A stretch of DNA of 64,000 nucleotides from Roseiarcus sp963709655 (GTDB lineage: Bacteria > Pseudomonadota > Alphaproteobacteria > Rhizobiales > Beijerinckiaceae): assembly GCA_963709655.1 (NCBI GenBank), contig CAVPXF010000016.1, forward strand, positions 62,001-126,000. Direction: 5' to 3'. A program made the translations under genes and the position numbers. The notes beneath the pieces were generated by a model. It saw only the letters and a program-made list of their open reading frames with translations. It made no database searches and had not been told where the DNA came from. The first letter of the stretch is position 1, and each line of letters starts with the position of its first letter. Below, piece after piece: positions 42,841 through 51,994 of this stretch.

Positions 42841-43629
42841 TTAGGCGGCCGACCGCCCGATGAGAAGGCCGCACCAAGCCGCGATTTCGGCCGCCTGCTG
42901 CGCCGCGCCCGCCACGTCGCCGGTCTGGCCGCCGATCTGGCGGCGCGCGAGCGCCGTCAGGGCGGCCGCCCCGACCGCCGCGCCGACGAGACCCGCGAGC
43001 GCATGGTCGAGGCCGGTTGCGATCAGCCCGAGGAGCAGCGCGATCGCCGCGGCCGCGCCCCAGGCGGAGGCGAAGCTTCGCGGCTCGAGCATTCCCGCTG
43101 CGGCGCCCGCGCCGTCGGCGCGCGCCGGATCGAGCAGGGCGAGGGGGACGAGCGCGCCCGCCCGGGACACCGCGGCGGCGAGCGTCACCGCGCCCGCCGC
43201 CTCCCCGAACCCGTGCCGGAGAGCCGCCGACAGGGCCCCGATCCGGAGGACGAGCGACAGGACAAGGGCGACGGCGCCGTAGGCGCCGATGCGGCTGTCG
43301 CGCATGATGGCGAGCTTGCGCTCCCGGGTCGCGCCGCCGCCAAAGCCGTCGGCGACGTCGGCGAGCCCATCCTCGTGCAGCGCGCCGGTTGCGGCGACGA
43401 GCGCGGCGACGGCGAGCGTCGCGCCGACGAGGGGCGGCAGGCTGAGCGCCTCGGCCGCCGCGAGCGCGAGGACGCCGGCGAAGCCGACGGCCGCGCCGGC
43501 GACAGGCGCGGCCCAGGCGATGCGATTGAGGTCGACACCGGAATCCGGCGGCGCCGGCAGCGGCAGGCGGGTGAAGAACCGCAGCGCTTCGGCGAGGTCG
43601 CGTCGGAAGGACCGCTCCGGACCGCTCAC
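42841..43629 (-). CDS. cobS: CobS/CobV adenosylcobinamide-GDP ribazoletransferase
   Basis: 262-residue integral membrane enzyme that joins adenosylcobinamide-GDP with alpha-ribazole in the last steps of B12 synthesis. The signature GALHEDGLADVADGFGGG carries the acidic metal site; several transmembrane helices follow. The start is GTG 43629, overlapping the TGA of the preceding gene; the longer open frame upstream is out of frame with that gene and spurious. No other cob gene lies beside it here. Confidence 0.92.
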   Translation of the reverse strand: MSGPERSFRRDLAEALRFFTRLPLPAPPDSGVDLNRIAWAAPVAGAAVGFAGVLALAAAEALSLPPLVGATLAVAALVAATGALHEDGLADVADGFGGGATRERKLAIMRDSRIGAYGAVALVLSLVLRIGALSAALRHGFGEAAGAVTLAAAVSRAGALVPLALLDPARADGAGAAAGMLEPRSFASAWGAAAAIALLLGLIATGLDHALAGLVGAAVGAAALTALARRQIGGQTGDVAGAAQQAAEIAAWCGLLIGRSAA

Positions 43630-44048
43630 AGAATCCACAGGAACATGGCCACCGCCAGCACGCCGATGACGGCGATGCCCGCCTCGACGAAGCCCCACTG
43701 TCGCACCAGCGCTCGGGCCGCGCCGACGTCGGGGCCGCGCAGTGCGAGAATCTGGTTGTTCAACGGCGCCATCACGAAGAAGGCGTAGGGCCAGCTCGCA
43801 ATGGCGATCAGCGCGCCGAACACGTAACGCACGTCGTCCGTCTCGAAATAGGCGATGAAACCGGCAAAGGCGGCGGCGAGCGCGAAAGCCAGGAGGAGCG
43901 CCACGGCGCGGCTGTCGCTCGGCCCCCATTCGGAGAGCAGCGCGTCCTCGTCGAGCGCGAGCCGGGCCGGCTGCTCGACCCAGTTGACGTAGATGGCCGC
44001 GCCGGCGAAGGCGGCGGCGAAGGTCAGCGCAATCAAACCGGCGATCAT
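43626..44048 (-). CDS. DUF1772-like integral membrane protein
   Basis: 140 residues with four hydrophobic helices: MIAGLIALTFAAAFAGAAIY, VALLLAFALAAAFAGFIAYF, the central FGALIAIASWPYAFFVMAPL with NNQIL, and a C-terminal IAVIGVLAVAMFLWIL. The layout and the MAPLNNQIL motif match DUF1772-type proteins. Unknown role. Its stop overlaps the cobS start. Confidence 0.75.
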   Translation of the reverse strand: MIAGLIALTFAAAFAGAAIYVNWVEQPARLALDEDALLSEWGPSDSRAVALLLAFALAAAFAGFIAYFETDDVRYVFGALIAIASWPYAFFVMAPLNNQILALRGPDVGAARALVRQWGFVEAGIAVIGVLAVAMFLWIL

Positions 44049-44185
44049 GAGGGCTCCTGGAACGGCGCCTCTCTAGCATGAGCGGCACGGGAACGGGAAT
44101 GCGCATCATGACGCCGGCGCAGCGGAGGCGCGCGAGGCGGCCCGGGGCCGCCTGGTGGGGCCGCCCGTCCAGGTCTGGCAAAGCT

Positions 44186-44212
44186 CAAGGCGCGACCGAA
44201 CGTCGCGCCTTG
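44186..44212 (+). terminator. Perfect 11-bp hairpin followed by ATTTTG
   Basis: CAAGGCGCGAC (44186-44196), loop CGAAC, GTCGCGCCTTG (44202-44212), then ATTTTGAAATC. It looks like an intrinsic terminator, yet it lies between divergent genes, 103 bases before the Nramp ATG. It may therefore act as a leader attenuator or simply insulate the two units. Confidence 0.6.
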
Positions 44213-44315
44213 ATTTTGAAATCATTCTGATCTTCGCGTCAAAGACTTGCTACAAAGCTCGGAGTCGTCCACCAATCCGATCGGGGTTTTCTTTTACGTA
44301 CAGGGTTCCTGGCTG

Positions 44316-45557
44316 ATGACCGTCGACGCCATCGCTCCGACCGGCTTCAACTGGCGACGATTCCTCGCCGTTGCCGGCCCAGGCATCGTGGTCATGCTCG
44401 CCGATACCGACGCAGGCAGCGTCATCACCGCGGCGCAGAGCGGCGCGCAATGGGGCTATAGCCTGCTGCTTCTGCAGATCGTGCTGATCCCCATCCTCTA
44501 TATCGTCCAGGAGCTGACCGTCCGCCTCGGCGCGGTGACCGGAAAAGGTCATGCGGCGCTGATCAAGCAGCATTTCGGCCTCGGCTGGGCGTGGCTCTCG
44601 GTCGCGACGCTGATCGTCACCTGTCTCGGCGCGCTCCTGACGGAATTCGCCGGCCTCGCGGGCGTCGGCAATCTCGTGGGCGTTCCCGCGCCGGTCACGC
44701 TGGCCCTCGTCGTCGTGGCGATGCTGGCGATGGCGCTGATGAACGGCTACGCCACGGTCGAGCGGATCGCGATCGGGGTCGGCGCCTTCGAACTCGTCTT
44801 CCTTCTGGTGGCGATGCTCGCCCGTCCGGGCCTCGCCGAGATGGCGTCGGGCGCGCTGACCATTCCCGCGACGGACCCCAAGTACCTCCTGTTGGTCTCG
44901 GCCAACATCGGCGCGGTGATCATGCCCTGGATGGTGTTCTTCCAGCAGTCGTCGATTGTGGAGAAAGGGATCACAATCCGTGATCTCGGTTCGGCCCGGA
45001 TGGATACCGCCATCGGCGCGGTCGCGACCCAGGTCATCATGGCCGCAGTGCTGATCGCGACGGCGGCGACCCTCGCCAAGGCTGGCGGCGATCATCCGCT
45101 CGACACCGTCGAGGAGATCGTCGGGGCGATTACCCCGTTCCTCGGCAATTTCGCCGGGAAGCTCCTGTTCTGCCTCGGTATGATTGGCGCGTCGATGGTC
45201 GCCGCGATCGTCGTGACCCTGACGGCGGCGCGCACGCTCGCCGAGTTGCTAGGCGCGAAGCACAAGCTCGAGGACGAACCGCGGGAGGCGCCCTGGTTCT
45301 ACGGCTCTTACGCGCTGGCGCTTCTCGTCTGCGCCGCCGTGGTCAGCTCGGGAGTGAACCTCGTGTCGCTTAGCGTCGGCGTCCAGGTGATGAACGCGCT
45401 CTTGCTGCCGATCGTGCTCGGCTTCCTCTACCTGCTCGCCCGCCGCTTGCCGGCGCCCTACCGTTTGCAGGGGCAATACGCGCTCGTCTCCGGCGCGATC
45501 ATGCTGGTCACGGTGGTGTTCGGCGTCTATTCCGGCGTCGCGGGTTTGTGGGGGTGA
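44316..45557 (+). CDS. Nramp-family metal transporter homologue with atypical metal site
   Basis: 413 residues with about eleven membrane helices in the LeuT/Nramp fold. In helix 1 the canonical DPGN is replaced by LADTDAGSVITAA, and in helix 6 the MPH motif reads IMPWMVFFQQSS. These changes resemble those in Nramp relatives that transport Mg2+ or have unknown substrates rather than Mn2+/Fe2+ (inference). ATG 44316 (MTVDAIAP) was chosen; the frame opens at 44247. A hairpin in the upstream region could mediate attenuation. Confidence 0.8.
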   Translation: MTVDAIAPTGFNWRRFLAVAGPGIVVMLADTDAGSVITAAQSGAQWGYSLLLLQIVLIPILYIVQELTVRLGAVTGKGHAALIKQHFGLGWAWLSVATLIVTCLGALLTEFAGLAGVGNLVGVPAPVTLALVVVAMLAMALMNGYATVERIAIGVGAFELVFLLVAMLARPGLAEMASGALTIPATDPKYLLLVSANIGAVIMPWMVFFQQSSIVEKGITIRDLGSARMDTAIGAVATQVIMAAVLIATAATLAKAGGDHPLDTVEEIVGAITPFLGNFAGKLLFCLGMIGASMVAAIVVTLTAARTLAELLGAKHKLEDEPREAPWFYGSYALALLVCAAVVSSGVNLVSLSVGVQVMNALLLPIVLGFLYLLARRLPAPYRLQGQYALVSGAIMLVTVVFGVYSGVAGLWG

Positions 45558-46061
45558 TGGTCGTCGAGCGCTTTGTGGCCACAAGGTGCGCGAGGCGGCC
45601 AATTGCGCTCTTGGATCAGTAGGTACGCGACAATAGTCGTGACTTGTGACGATCGCCCGGAAAACCTGGTACAAACCTTGAAAACATTGATTCCACGCCC
45701 GGCCTCATCCCGATCCTCGGCCTCGTCCTGAGCCTGTAGAAGGACGCTTCCCTCACCCAGGACATCGCCGCGCGCTTGCCGTTTCGAGACGCGACGCTTC
45801 GCGGCGCTCCTCACCACGAGAGCGGAGAGGGTCGGCTTACGCCCCCCGGGCGAGCGACAATTGCCCGGCAAACCTGCGTCCGGAAAACCTACCGCGATAG
45901 GCCTTGAAAACATGCGGCGTTCCGCGCTGGCGGCGCATCCGTCAGCCCGGCGTTCGCAAACCCGCCCGGCCCCACACGCTTGCGCGTCGGCGCCACGCCC
46001 AATGGCATGGCGGCCTGCTGACGTGGCTCCAGCGACGATTGCTTTTTTTGTCCGACCCGCT
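45558..46061. other. Convergent intergenic region with repeat debris
   Basis: Between the Nramp gene and minE (convergent). It contains a degenerate copy (45726-45744) of the dispersed palindrome arm seen at 2294-2312. Two short related stretches ending in CCTTGAAAACAT occur near 45675-45688 and 45902-45914. No gene supported. Confidence 0.5.
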
Positions 46062-46361
46062 TTACGCCGCGGTCGCCTGGGCGGCGCCGGCGCCGCGCGC
46101 GGCCGCGACGTCGATTTTTTCGCAGGGGATTTCCACGTCGATCTCGAGCGTCGAATAGCCCGCCGACCGATCCATCTTCACCGACAGTTTCTCGGGGTCG
46201 ATCTCGACGTGGCGCTTGATCGTGGCGAGCAGTTCGTCGCGCAGGATGGCGACGAGATCGCGCGGGCCCACCGCCGCCCGCTCGTGCGACAGCAGGATCT
46301 GGAGGCGCTCCCGCGCCACCGGCGCCGTGCCGCGCGGTTTGAAGAGGCGGAAAGAACTCAT
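46062..46361 (-). CDS. minE: MinE, cell division topological specificity factor
   Basis: 99 residues. The N-terminal amphipathic start MSSFRLFKPR, the anti-MinCD segment ARERLQILLSHERAAVGPRD, and the dimerisation part (EIDVEIP). MinE stimulates MinD ATPase and drives its oscillation so that division occurs at midcell. Start overlaps minD stop (46358). Confidence 0.95.
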   Translation of the reverse strand: MSSFRLFKPRGTAPVARERLQILLSHERAAVGPRDLVAILRDELLATIKRHVEIDPEKLSVKMDRSAGYSTLEIDVEIPCEKIDVAAARGAGAAQATAA

Positions 46362-47173
46362 GCGGCCCTCCGGCTGAACAGGCGGTTGAAGAGGGTCTTC
46401 TTCTCTTCCGGGATGACGATCGGCGCCAATTCGCCGATGAGACGGCGCGCGGCGTCGTGATAGGCGCGGGCCGCGGGGCTCGCCGAGCCGTTGATCGTAA
46501 TCGGCGAGCCGACGTTCGAGGCGCGCAGGACTTCCTGATCTTCCGGGACGATGCCGAGCAGTGGGATCGACAGGATGTCGAGCACGTCCGCGACGCTCAG
46601 CATCTCGCCGCGGTTCGAGCGCGCCGGATCGAAGCGGGTCAGGAGCAGCCGCTTCTCCATCCGCTCGCCCGCCTCGGCGCGCCGCGTCTTGGCGTCCAGG
46701 AGGCCGATGATGCGGTCGGAATCGCGCACCGACGACACTTCCGGATTGGTCACCACGATCGCCTCGTCGGCGAAGCGCATCGCCAGTTGCGCGCCGCGCT
46801 CGATGCCGGCCGGACTGTCGCACAGGACCCAGTCGAAGTTTTGGCGGAGTTCGCCGATCACCCGCTCGACGCCCTCGTCGGTCAGCGCATCCTTGTCGCG
46901 GGTCTGGGAGGCCGCGAGCAGGTGCAGGGTCTCGACCCGCTTGTCGCGGATCAGCGCCTGGGCGAGCTTCGCGTCGCCCTGGGCGACGTTGATAAAATCG
47001 TAGACGACCCGCCGCTCCGCCCCGAGCACGAGGTCAAGATTGCGCAGGCCGACGTCGAAATCGACGACGCAGACTTTTTGACCGGTGTGCGCCAATGCGG
47101 CGCCGATCGAAGCGGTCGAGGTGGTTTTGCCCACCCCGCCTTTACCGGATGTGACGACGATCACCTTGCTCAT
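46358..47173 (-). CDS. minD: MinD, septum-site ATPase
   Basis: 271 residues. Deviant Walker A KGGVGKTTS (residues 11-19) with signature Lys11, switch regions NLDLVLGA and CDSPAGIERGAQLAM, and a C-terminal amphipathic membrane-targeting helix KTLFNRLFSRR. It recruits MinC to the membrane to block FtsZ assembly at the poles. It lies 21 bases after minC. Confidence 0.97.
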   Translation of the reverse strand: MSKVIVVTSGKGGVGKTTSTASIGAALAHTGQKVCVVDFDVGLRNLDLVLGAERRVVYDFINVAQGDAKLAQALIRDKRVETLHLLAASQTRDKDALTDEGVERVIGELRQNFDWVLCDSPAGIERGAQLAMRFADEAIVVTNPEVSSVRDSDRIIGLLDAKTRRAEAGERMEKRLLLTRFDPARSNRGEMLSVADVLDILSIPLLGIVPEDQEVLRASNVGSPITINGSASPAARAYHDAARRLIGELAPIVIPEEKKTLFNRLFSRRAA

Positions 47174-47194
47174 GCGAACGATCCTCTCGAAATG

Positions 47195-47905
47195 TCAGTC
47201 CAGGGCCCGGATCTTGAGATCTTCGCCGGCCAGCCGGACCTCGAGGCTCCGACCCTCGAATGCGGGGTCCATGGTTTCGGCGGTCACGTAGACGCCGCCG
47301 ATGCACAAGAGTTCGGCGCGCGCCTCGCGGCAGAAGATGCGCGCCTCCGGCGAGCCGGAGATGCCGGCGATCACCCGCCCCTGCAACGCGCCGTAGACGT
47401 GAACGGAGCCGCCGGCGATGATCTCGGCCCCCGAGGCGACGCGGCCGACGATCGTCACGTCGCCGTCGGGATGCATGATCGACTGGCCGGAGCGGAGATT
47501 GCCGTCGACGAAGAGCGGTTCGGGCGCAGGAGCCTTCGCCGGCGCCGCCGCCGCAGGCGCCTCGTCCTCGATGAGCGCCGCCGCGTTCACTGTCCGGCCG
47601 CCCGAAACGACCGGCGGCAGGTGCGGCCCGACCAGCGCGCGGCTGGGACTCTCGACCCCCATCACCCGGATGTGACGGCGCGCCAGCGCGCCGAGCAGGT
47701 CGCGATAGTCTTTGAGATCGATCTCGAGCCCCGGCATTGCGAGGATGACGGGCTTTTGGGCGAAGAAGGTCGGCGAGCGCACGAGCCACGCGTCGAGGCC
47801 GGCAAACCATTCGTCGAGCGGCAGGCCCGGCTCGAGGACGAAAGCCAGCAGCGAGCGACCTTTGAAGTTCAAAACCCGCTGAGGGTTAACATGCGCGTTC
47901 ATCAT
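47195..47905 (-). CDS. minC: MinC, septum-site inhibitor
   Basis: 236 residues. N-terminal FtsZ-inhibiting domain (LNFKGRSLLAFVLEPGLPLD), an Ala/Pro linker at ~115-130, and the C-terminal beta-helix domain with SGQSIMHPDGDVTIVGRVAS and GSVHVYGALQGRVIAG that binds MinD. Lead gene of minCDE; start MMN at 47905 (second Met at 47902 equally possible). Confidence 0.95.
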   Translation of the reverse strand: MMNAHVNPQRVLNFKGRSLLAFVLEPGLPLDEWFAGLDAWLVRSPTFFAQKPVILAMPGLEIDLKDYRDLLGALARRHIRVMGVESPSRALVGPHLPPVVSGGRTVNAAALIEDEAPAAAAPAKAPAPEPLFVDGNLRSGQSIMHPDGDVTIVGRVASGAEIIAGGSVHVYGALQGRVIAGISGSPEARIFCREARAELLCIGGVYVTAETMDPAFEGRSLEVRLAGEDLKIRALD

Positions 47906-48671
47906 GTCGTTCCGTTGGCGCTTCGTTAACTATGTTTGGGGCCGATTGGTTGATGAAGGGTTAAGAACCGCGGCCCCAATCGCGGGAGGGCTGGGCCTTG
48001 TTGCCGAAATGTCGGGGCATCCAGTCGCGCGGCGTCAGGCGGAGGCGACCGAGGTTTTTTCGATCGTTTCCTCAACTCAATCGACGCCGGGCACGGGCAT
48101 CTCGGCCGGTGTCGCCGCCAACGCCTGCTCGGAGCGCCGGCAGCGTTCGAAGAGTTCAGCCGACAGAGGAATTAACTGGCGGAGAGGGAGGGACTCGCCA
48201 CCGCTCCGCCCATACCCTTAACCATCAAGCACTTGGAGCCGCGCTCCTTGATGGCTTTGTAGCAGGACCGTGGGTCAGATTCAACGAGGATCGCCGCGTG
48301 GGTCCACAGCGGGTCCGAGCGACGTCATGGGCGTCTTAAGTCTGTCATTCGGCGTGGGGTCTGAATGCCGATCGGCACCGCAAGTCCTTCAATGAATTGG
48401 AATCGGTGGGGTCAGCCCTCGGAGCCGATTAACACGTGCCGACCTCAAGCTGAAAACACGACTTCGTCACCGGGCTGCTATTCTGAAACCGCCACCGCCG
48501 ACTTCCGCCGAGCTTTGCGCGAGCGGGCCCTTGCGACTTGGCGCGACGTCTCCAAGATCGCCGCGTTCTGACACGAGGGACTTCGAACCAAATCTGCCCG
48601 TGCGTGCGGCGCCCGCTCAAGTTGACGGTGCCGTTCGAGGAACTGTCGCGGTAAGCCACAATGCGTGAAGC
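47906..48671. other. Long intergenic region upstream of minC
   Basis: No supported gene on either strand. It includes a 27-base stretch at 48351-48377 that recurs with three mismatches at 50671-50697. The minC promoter should lie at its left end. Confidence 0.5.
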
Positions 48672-49703
48672 TCAGCTTCCCGTCGTTGTCGACGGAATGA
48701 CTCCTCCATTCGCCGTCGCCATAGCGGCCGGCGAGGCCAGTCGCAACGCCGCCTCTGCGCGCTCTTCGTTGGCTCGGATAAATCCCGGCACGCCGGTCTC
48801 GACCACAGGATTGAACCGGATGTTCGTTGTTATGTCGTCTCGAATCTCCCGCATGGCGTCTTCAGGCAGGGCCGAAATCTCAAAATTCTCCCGGATACGA
48901 TCGGGTTTGGTCGAGCTGGTCAGGACCGCGGTTCCGCGTTGCACGGCCCAGGCGAGCGCAACCTGAGCCGGCGTCTTGTGGACGCGCTCTGCGATGCCTT
49001 TGATCACGGGGTCGTCGACGATTCTGGGCGACGAGGCATGCGCCAACGGCGCCCCCGCCTGGACGACGATCCCATGCTGCCGACAGAAGTCGAGGAGATC
49101 CCATTGAGGGAAGTACGGATGGCATTCGACCTGGACCGACGCGGGCTTGATGCGGGCAGCGGCAAAGATCTCCCGCAACGTCTCCAAGGTAATGTCCGAG
49201 AGCCCGATCGCCCTGCACTGACCGTCGTCCACGAGACGTTCGAGCGCTTGCCACGTCTCGAGCAACGTCACCCCGGGGTCATAGATGACCTGACCGCGCT
49301 CGTCCGTCGGGTCCTGGTCGTCGCCGGGACGAAAGGAAAAAGGGGTATGAATCATATAGCAATCGACATAGTCGATTTGCAGTCGCCGTCGGCTGGCGTC
49401 AAAGGCGGGCTTGACCCGCTCAGGACGATGATTGGTGTTCCATAGCTTCGTTGTGACGAAAACGTCCTGCCGCCGAATCGTCCCCGCCCTGAACAATTCC
49501 TGCATCGCCTCGCCAACTGCCTCTTCAGTGCGGTAACGCTCCGCACAATCGAGATGTCGATATCCCACCTCCAGTGCGGTCTTGCTCGCTTGCTTCGCGA
49601 CGAGAGGATCGTGGATCAGCGTGCCAAACCCGACGGCGGGTATGATCCCAGGTCCATGTACGAGAGGGATGCTCGCATAACGAAGCGTATCGGGGATTGC
49701 CAT
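48672..49703 (-). CDS. Aldo/keto reductase
   Basis: 343 residues of the AKR barrel. The catalytic tetrad is in place: Asp52 and Tyr57 (GYRHLDCAERY), Lys86 (VFVTTKLWNT), His119 (CYMIHTPF). NADPH-binding tail segment TKPDRIRENF is present. It reduces aldehydes or ketones; substrate unknown. The start is ATG 49703 (MAIPDTLRYA), with the open frame reaching 49778. The N-terminal insertion-free layout and length fit AKR3/AKR5-like enzymes. It stands alone among decayed genes. Confidence 0.9.
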   Translation of the reverse strand: MAIPDTLRYASIPLVHGPGIIPAVGFGTLIHDPLVAKQASKTALEVGYRHLDCAERYRTEEAVGEAMQELFRAGTIRRQDVFVTTKLWNTNHRPERVKPAFDASRRRLQIDYVDCYMIHTPFSFRPGDDQDPTDERGQVIYDPGVTLLETWQALERLVDDGQCRAIGLSDITLETLREIFAAARIKPASVQVECHPYFPQWDLLDFCRQHGIVVQAGAPLAHASSPRIVDDPVIKGIAERVHKTPAQVALAWAVQRGTAVLTSSTKPDRIRENFEISALPEDAMREIRDDITTNIRFNPVVETGVPGFIRANEERAEAALRLASPAAMATANGGVIPSTTTGS

Positions 49704-50063
49704 GCTCGCACTCGTTTGGTCCGGAGTAGCCGGACAACCACCACGAGCTTTCTTAGCAACATTGACGCCAAAAAGCATGACGCCATGAACAGCTGACCGC
49801 CATTGGGCAAAGGTGTGGGCGATACCGAAGATTCATGAGGATGCGCGCCGCCGCGGCGCCCGACACGGAACAACATCTCGACGGTCGCTCGCCGCCGCGA
49901 AGCTCCGCCTGGTACGATAGGATCGACCACACCTTCGCGCAATAGCGGCCTCCCGACGCCCGCACCATGGTGGATTCGATTGGAGCGTGGCGGGGTCCAG
50001 GACGTGAAAGCGAAGACGCCACTTCTGCTTGGTCTTTGACGGCTCGATGAAGGGAGCAGGAAA
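49704..50063. other. Divergent intergenic region
   Basis: Separates the aldo/keto reductase from the broken pfpI gene. No gene supported. Confidence 0.45.
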
Positions 50064-50723
50064 ATGAAAATCGTGATGGTGTTGACTTCGCACGACCAGC
50101 TGGGCGGCTGGGGCCGCAAGACGGGATTCGGGCTGGAAGAGCTTGCAGATCCTTACTATGGCTTCAAGGATGCTGGCGTTGAGATCACGCTCGCATCGCC
50201 CAAGGGCGGACGACTTCCCCTGGACCCCGAGAGCAATGAGCGTGTATTTCGCACCGACCTCACCTTCCGCTTCGAGAAGTATGCGGCCGTGGAAGCGCAG
50301 CTTAGCAAGACCGTTCGCCTTGACAGCGTGAGGCAGGGAGACTTCGACACGGTCTTCTATCCGCGGCCACAGCCCGATGTGGGATCTCGCCGAAGACGAG
50401 CACTCAATCAAGCTGATCGAGTCCTGCATCGCAGCCGGCAAACCAATCGGCATCGTGTGCCATTCCACCGGAGCGTTGCGGCACGTTCGAGCCTCGAATC
50501 GCAAGCTTCGGTCCAGGGCAAGGAAGTCACCGGTTTCACCAACGGCGAGGAAGAAGAAGAGGTCGGCCTCACTAAAATCGTGCCCTTCCTTGTCGAACAT
50601 GAGATGTTGAAGTTTGGCGCTATCTTCGCGAAGAAGGCGAACTGGGCGCCTCACGTCGTTAGTTGTGTTTCGGCCTGGGGTCCGAACGCCGATCGGCGCG
50701 GGATCGCGTCCGCAAGTCATTGA
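50064..50723 (+). pseudogene. DJ-1/PfpI (type 1 GATase-like) gene with two frameshifts and a lost end
   Basis: ATG 50064 has GGAG at good distance and gives MKIVMVLTSHDQLGGWGRKT to DSVRQGDFDTVFYP. The family then continues in another frame as GHSPMWDLAEDEHSIKLIES and GKPIGIVCHSTGALRHV, which includes the nucleophilic Cys elbow, and returns to the first frame as GKEVTGFTNGEEEEEVGLTK and LVEHEMLKFGAIFAKKANW. The shifts are near 50371 and 50500. The expected C-terminal DGRLVTGQNP-type end is missing; homology breaks near 50665, where the 27-base repeat begins. Not functional as read. Confidence 0.85.
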
Positions 50724-50780
50724 TGTCGTTGCTATCGGCATTGCGCGGAGGGGTCAATTTCCGGATCCGGTTCACACAAG

Positions 50781-50909
50781 GCCTTCCTGCGCAAAATCGC
50801 CGAGCTAACCGTCACAGGCCTCTTGAACGCACTCGAAGCGTGTGCCGAAATCTTCAAACCCGGCGAATGTCTGAATTACTTCAAGGCCTGCGGATACGAT
50901 ACAGATTGA
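50781..50909 (+). pseudogene. IS630-family transposase C-terminal remnant
   Basis: The frame AFLRKIAELTVTGLLNALEA ending FKPGECLNYFKACGYDTD and a stop matches the last ~40 residues of IS630 transposases (typical F-x-P-x-E-C-x-NYF-x-x-xGY end). The rest of the gene is absent. It directly follows the truncated pfpI gene. Confidence 0.75.
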
Positions 50910-50925
50910 TCGGAAACCGCTCTAG

Positions 50926-51438
50926 CTAACCGCCCCCGGGCGGATGCAGTCGCGGGTCGAGCGCGAACGGCTCCTGAAGCTTTAGGCTATAGCAGCCCTT
51001 GGCCATGTGCGGGTCGAAGATGAAGTTCCAGCTGTGTTTGGACACGGCGCTCGGAATCGCCACCAAGCGATGGTTGCGAAGGAGGTCGTCGCCGAAGGCC
51101 TGCTGACCCGCGCTCGGGATTCCCGGGTGCAGCCAGTTGGGGTTCGGCACGGCCCCAGGCTCGACGACATGAACCTGTCCCGCAATCTCGGCGATCAGCG
51201 CGGCCGTCATGACGTGAGGCACGGTGTCGAGCGTTCTGAATCCCTTGTGGACGGCCACCTCGAGGATTGCGGTCGACGGATCGATTGAGCAGTAGACGGC
51301 GCGGACGCCCTTGCTGTTCCATCGGCCGCCATTTCGGAACGCGCCTTCGCCACTGTCCCAGGCGGCTGCATAGACGCTGAGGTCGAGACGCCAGGCCGCC
51401 AGTTCGGCGCCGCCCAGCGCCGTCGGCAGCAGCGTCAT
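50926..51438 (-). CDS. RES-domain toxin
   Basis: 170 residues of the RES family, toxins that destroy NAD+ (phosphorylase activity in studied members). Conserved parts are AAWRLDLSVYAAAWDSGEGA, NGGRWNSKGVRAVYCSIDPS (Arg-rich NAD site) and TAILEVAVHKGF. Start ATG 51438 overlaps the antitoxin stop (ATGA), the typical order antitoxin-toxin. It may stabilise this plastic region. Confidence 0.9.
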   Translation of the reverse strand: MTLLPTALGGAELAAWRLDLSVYAAAWDSGEGAFRNGGRWNSKGVRAVYCSIDPSTAILEVAVHKGFRTLDTVPHVMTAALIAEIAGQVHVVEPGAVPNPNWLHPGIPSAGQQAFGDDLLRNHRLVAIPSAVSKHSWNFIFDPHMAKGCYSLKLQEPFALDPRLHPPGGG

Positions 51439-51926
51439 GTGTAAACGCCATATTCGAGGCGCGAAAGGTAATCCTCGACCAGTTCCAGGCCAGCTGGAGT
51501 TGTCAAAAGATCGATGGGACGATGCTGATCGAGCCCGATCGCCGGGCGATCGAGCCACTGTTCGGCTTCCGCCTGGGAGCCGAAAACGCCGGTCGCCTTT
51601 GCCAAGATCTCAGCGAATTTCCAGGCGCGCCCGCTTTGCTCCAGACTCAACGGCCTCGTCGGCGCATCCCTGTGGCGCTGATACGTTCGCAGGCTCATGC
51701 CGATCGCCTTGTAGAACGACGCGGAATTGCGCGCGTCGATGACGACGAGCTTGTTCACGAGAGCGTCAAATGCGGTGGTCGGCAACCCGCGCAGCAGGAT
51801 TTCGTGGGCGTCGAGCGGGCTCTCAAGGTCGCGCCCGAGGACCCGACGACCACCGAGCAATTCCGTCAATATCTGCAGATAGCCGGGTGCTTTGCCAGCT
51901 CCGGTTTTGTCTGCTGCAACGGCCAT
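51435..51926 (-). CDS. Xre/ParS/MbcA-type antitoxin (DUF2384)
   Basis: 163 residues. N-terminal helical DNA-binding region (FDALVNKLVVIDARNSASFY, MSLRTYQRHRDAPTRPLSLE) and a C-terminal MbcA/ParS domain (FGSQAEAEQWLDRPAIGLDQ, RPIDLLTTPAGLELVEDYLS). It neutralises the RES toxin and represses the operon in known systems. It precedes the toxin with a four-base overlap. Confidence 0.9.
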   Translation of the reverse strand: MAVAADKTGAGKAPGYLQILTELLGGRRVLGRDLESPLDAHEILLRGLPTTAFDALVNKLVVIDARNSASFYKAIGMSLRTYQRHRDAPTRPLSLEQSGRAWKFAEILAKATGVFGSQAEAEQWLDRPAIGLDQHRPIDLLTTPAGLELVEDYLSRLEYGVYT

Positions 51927-51994
51927 AGTCGACCCCGTGCGCCATCTGTCGTTTTTTATACGACAATTGACGCAGCGCGTTCAAGACGATTCTC

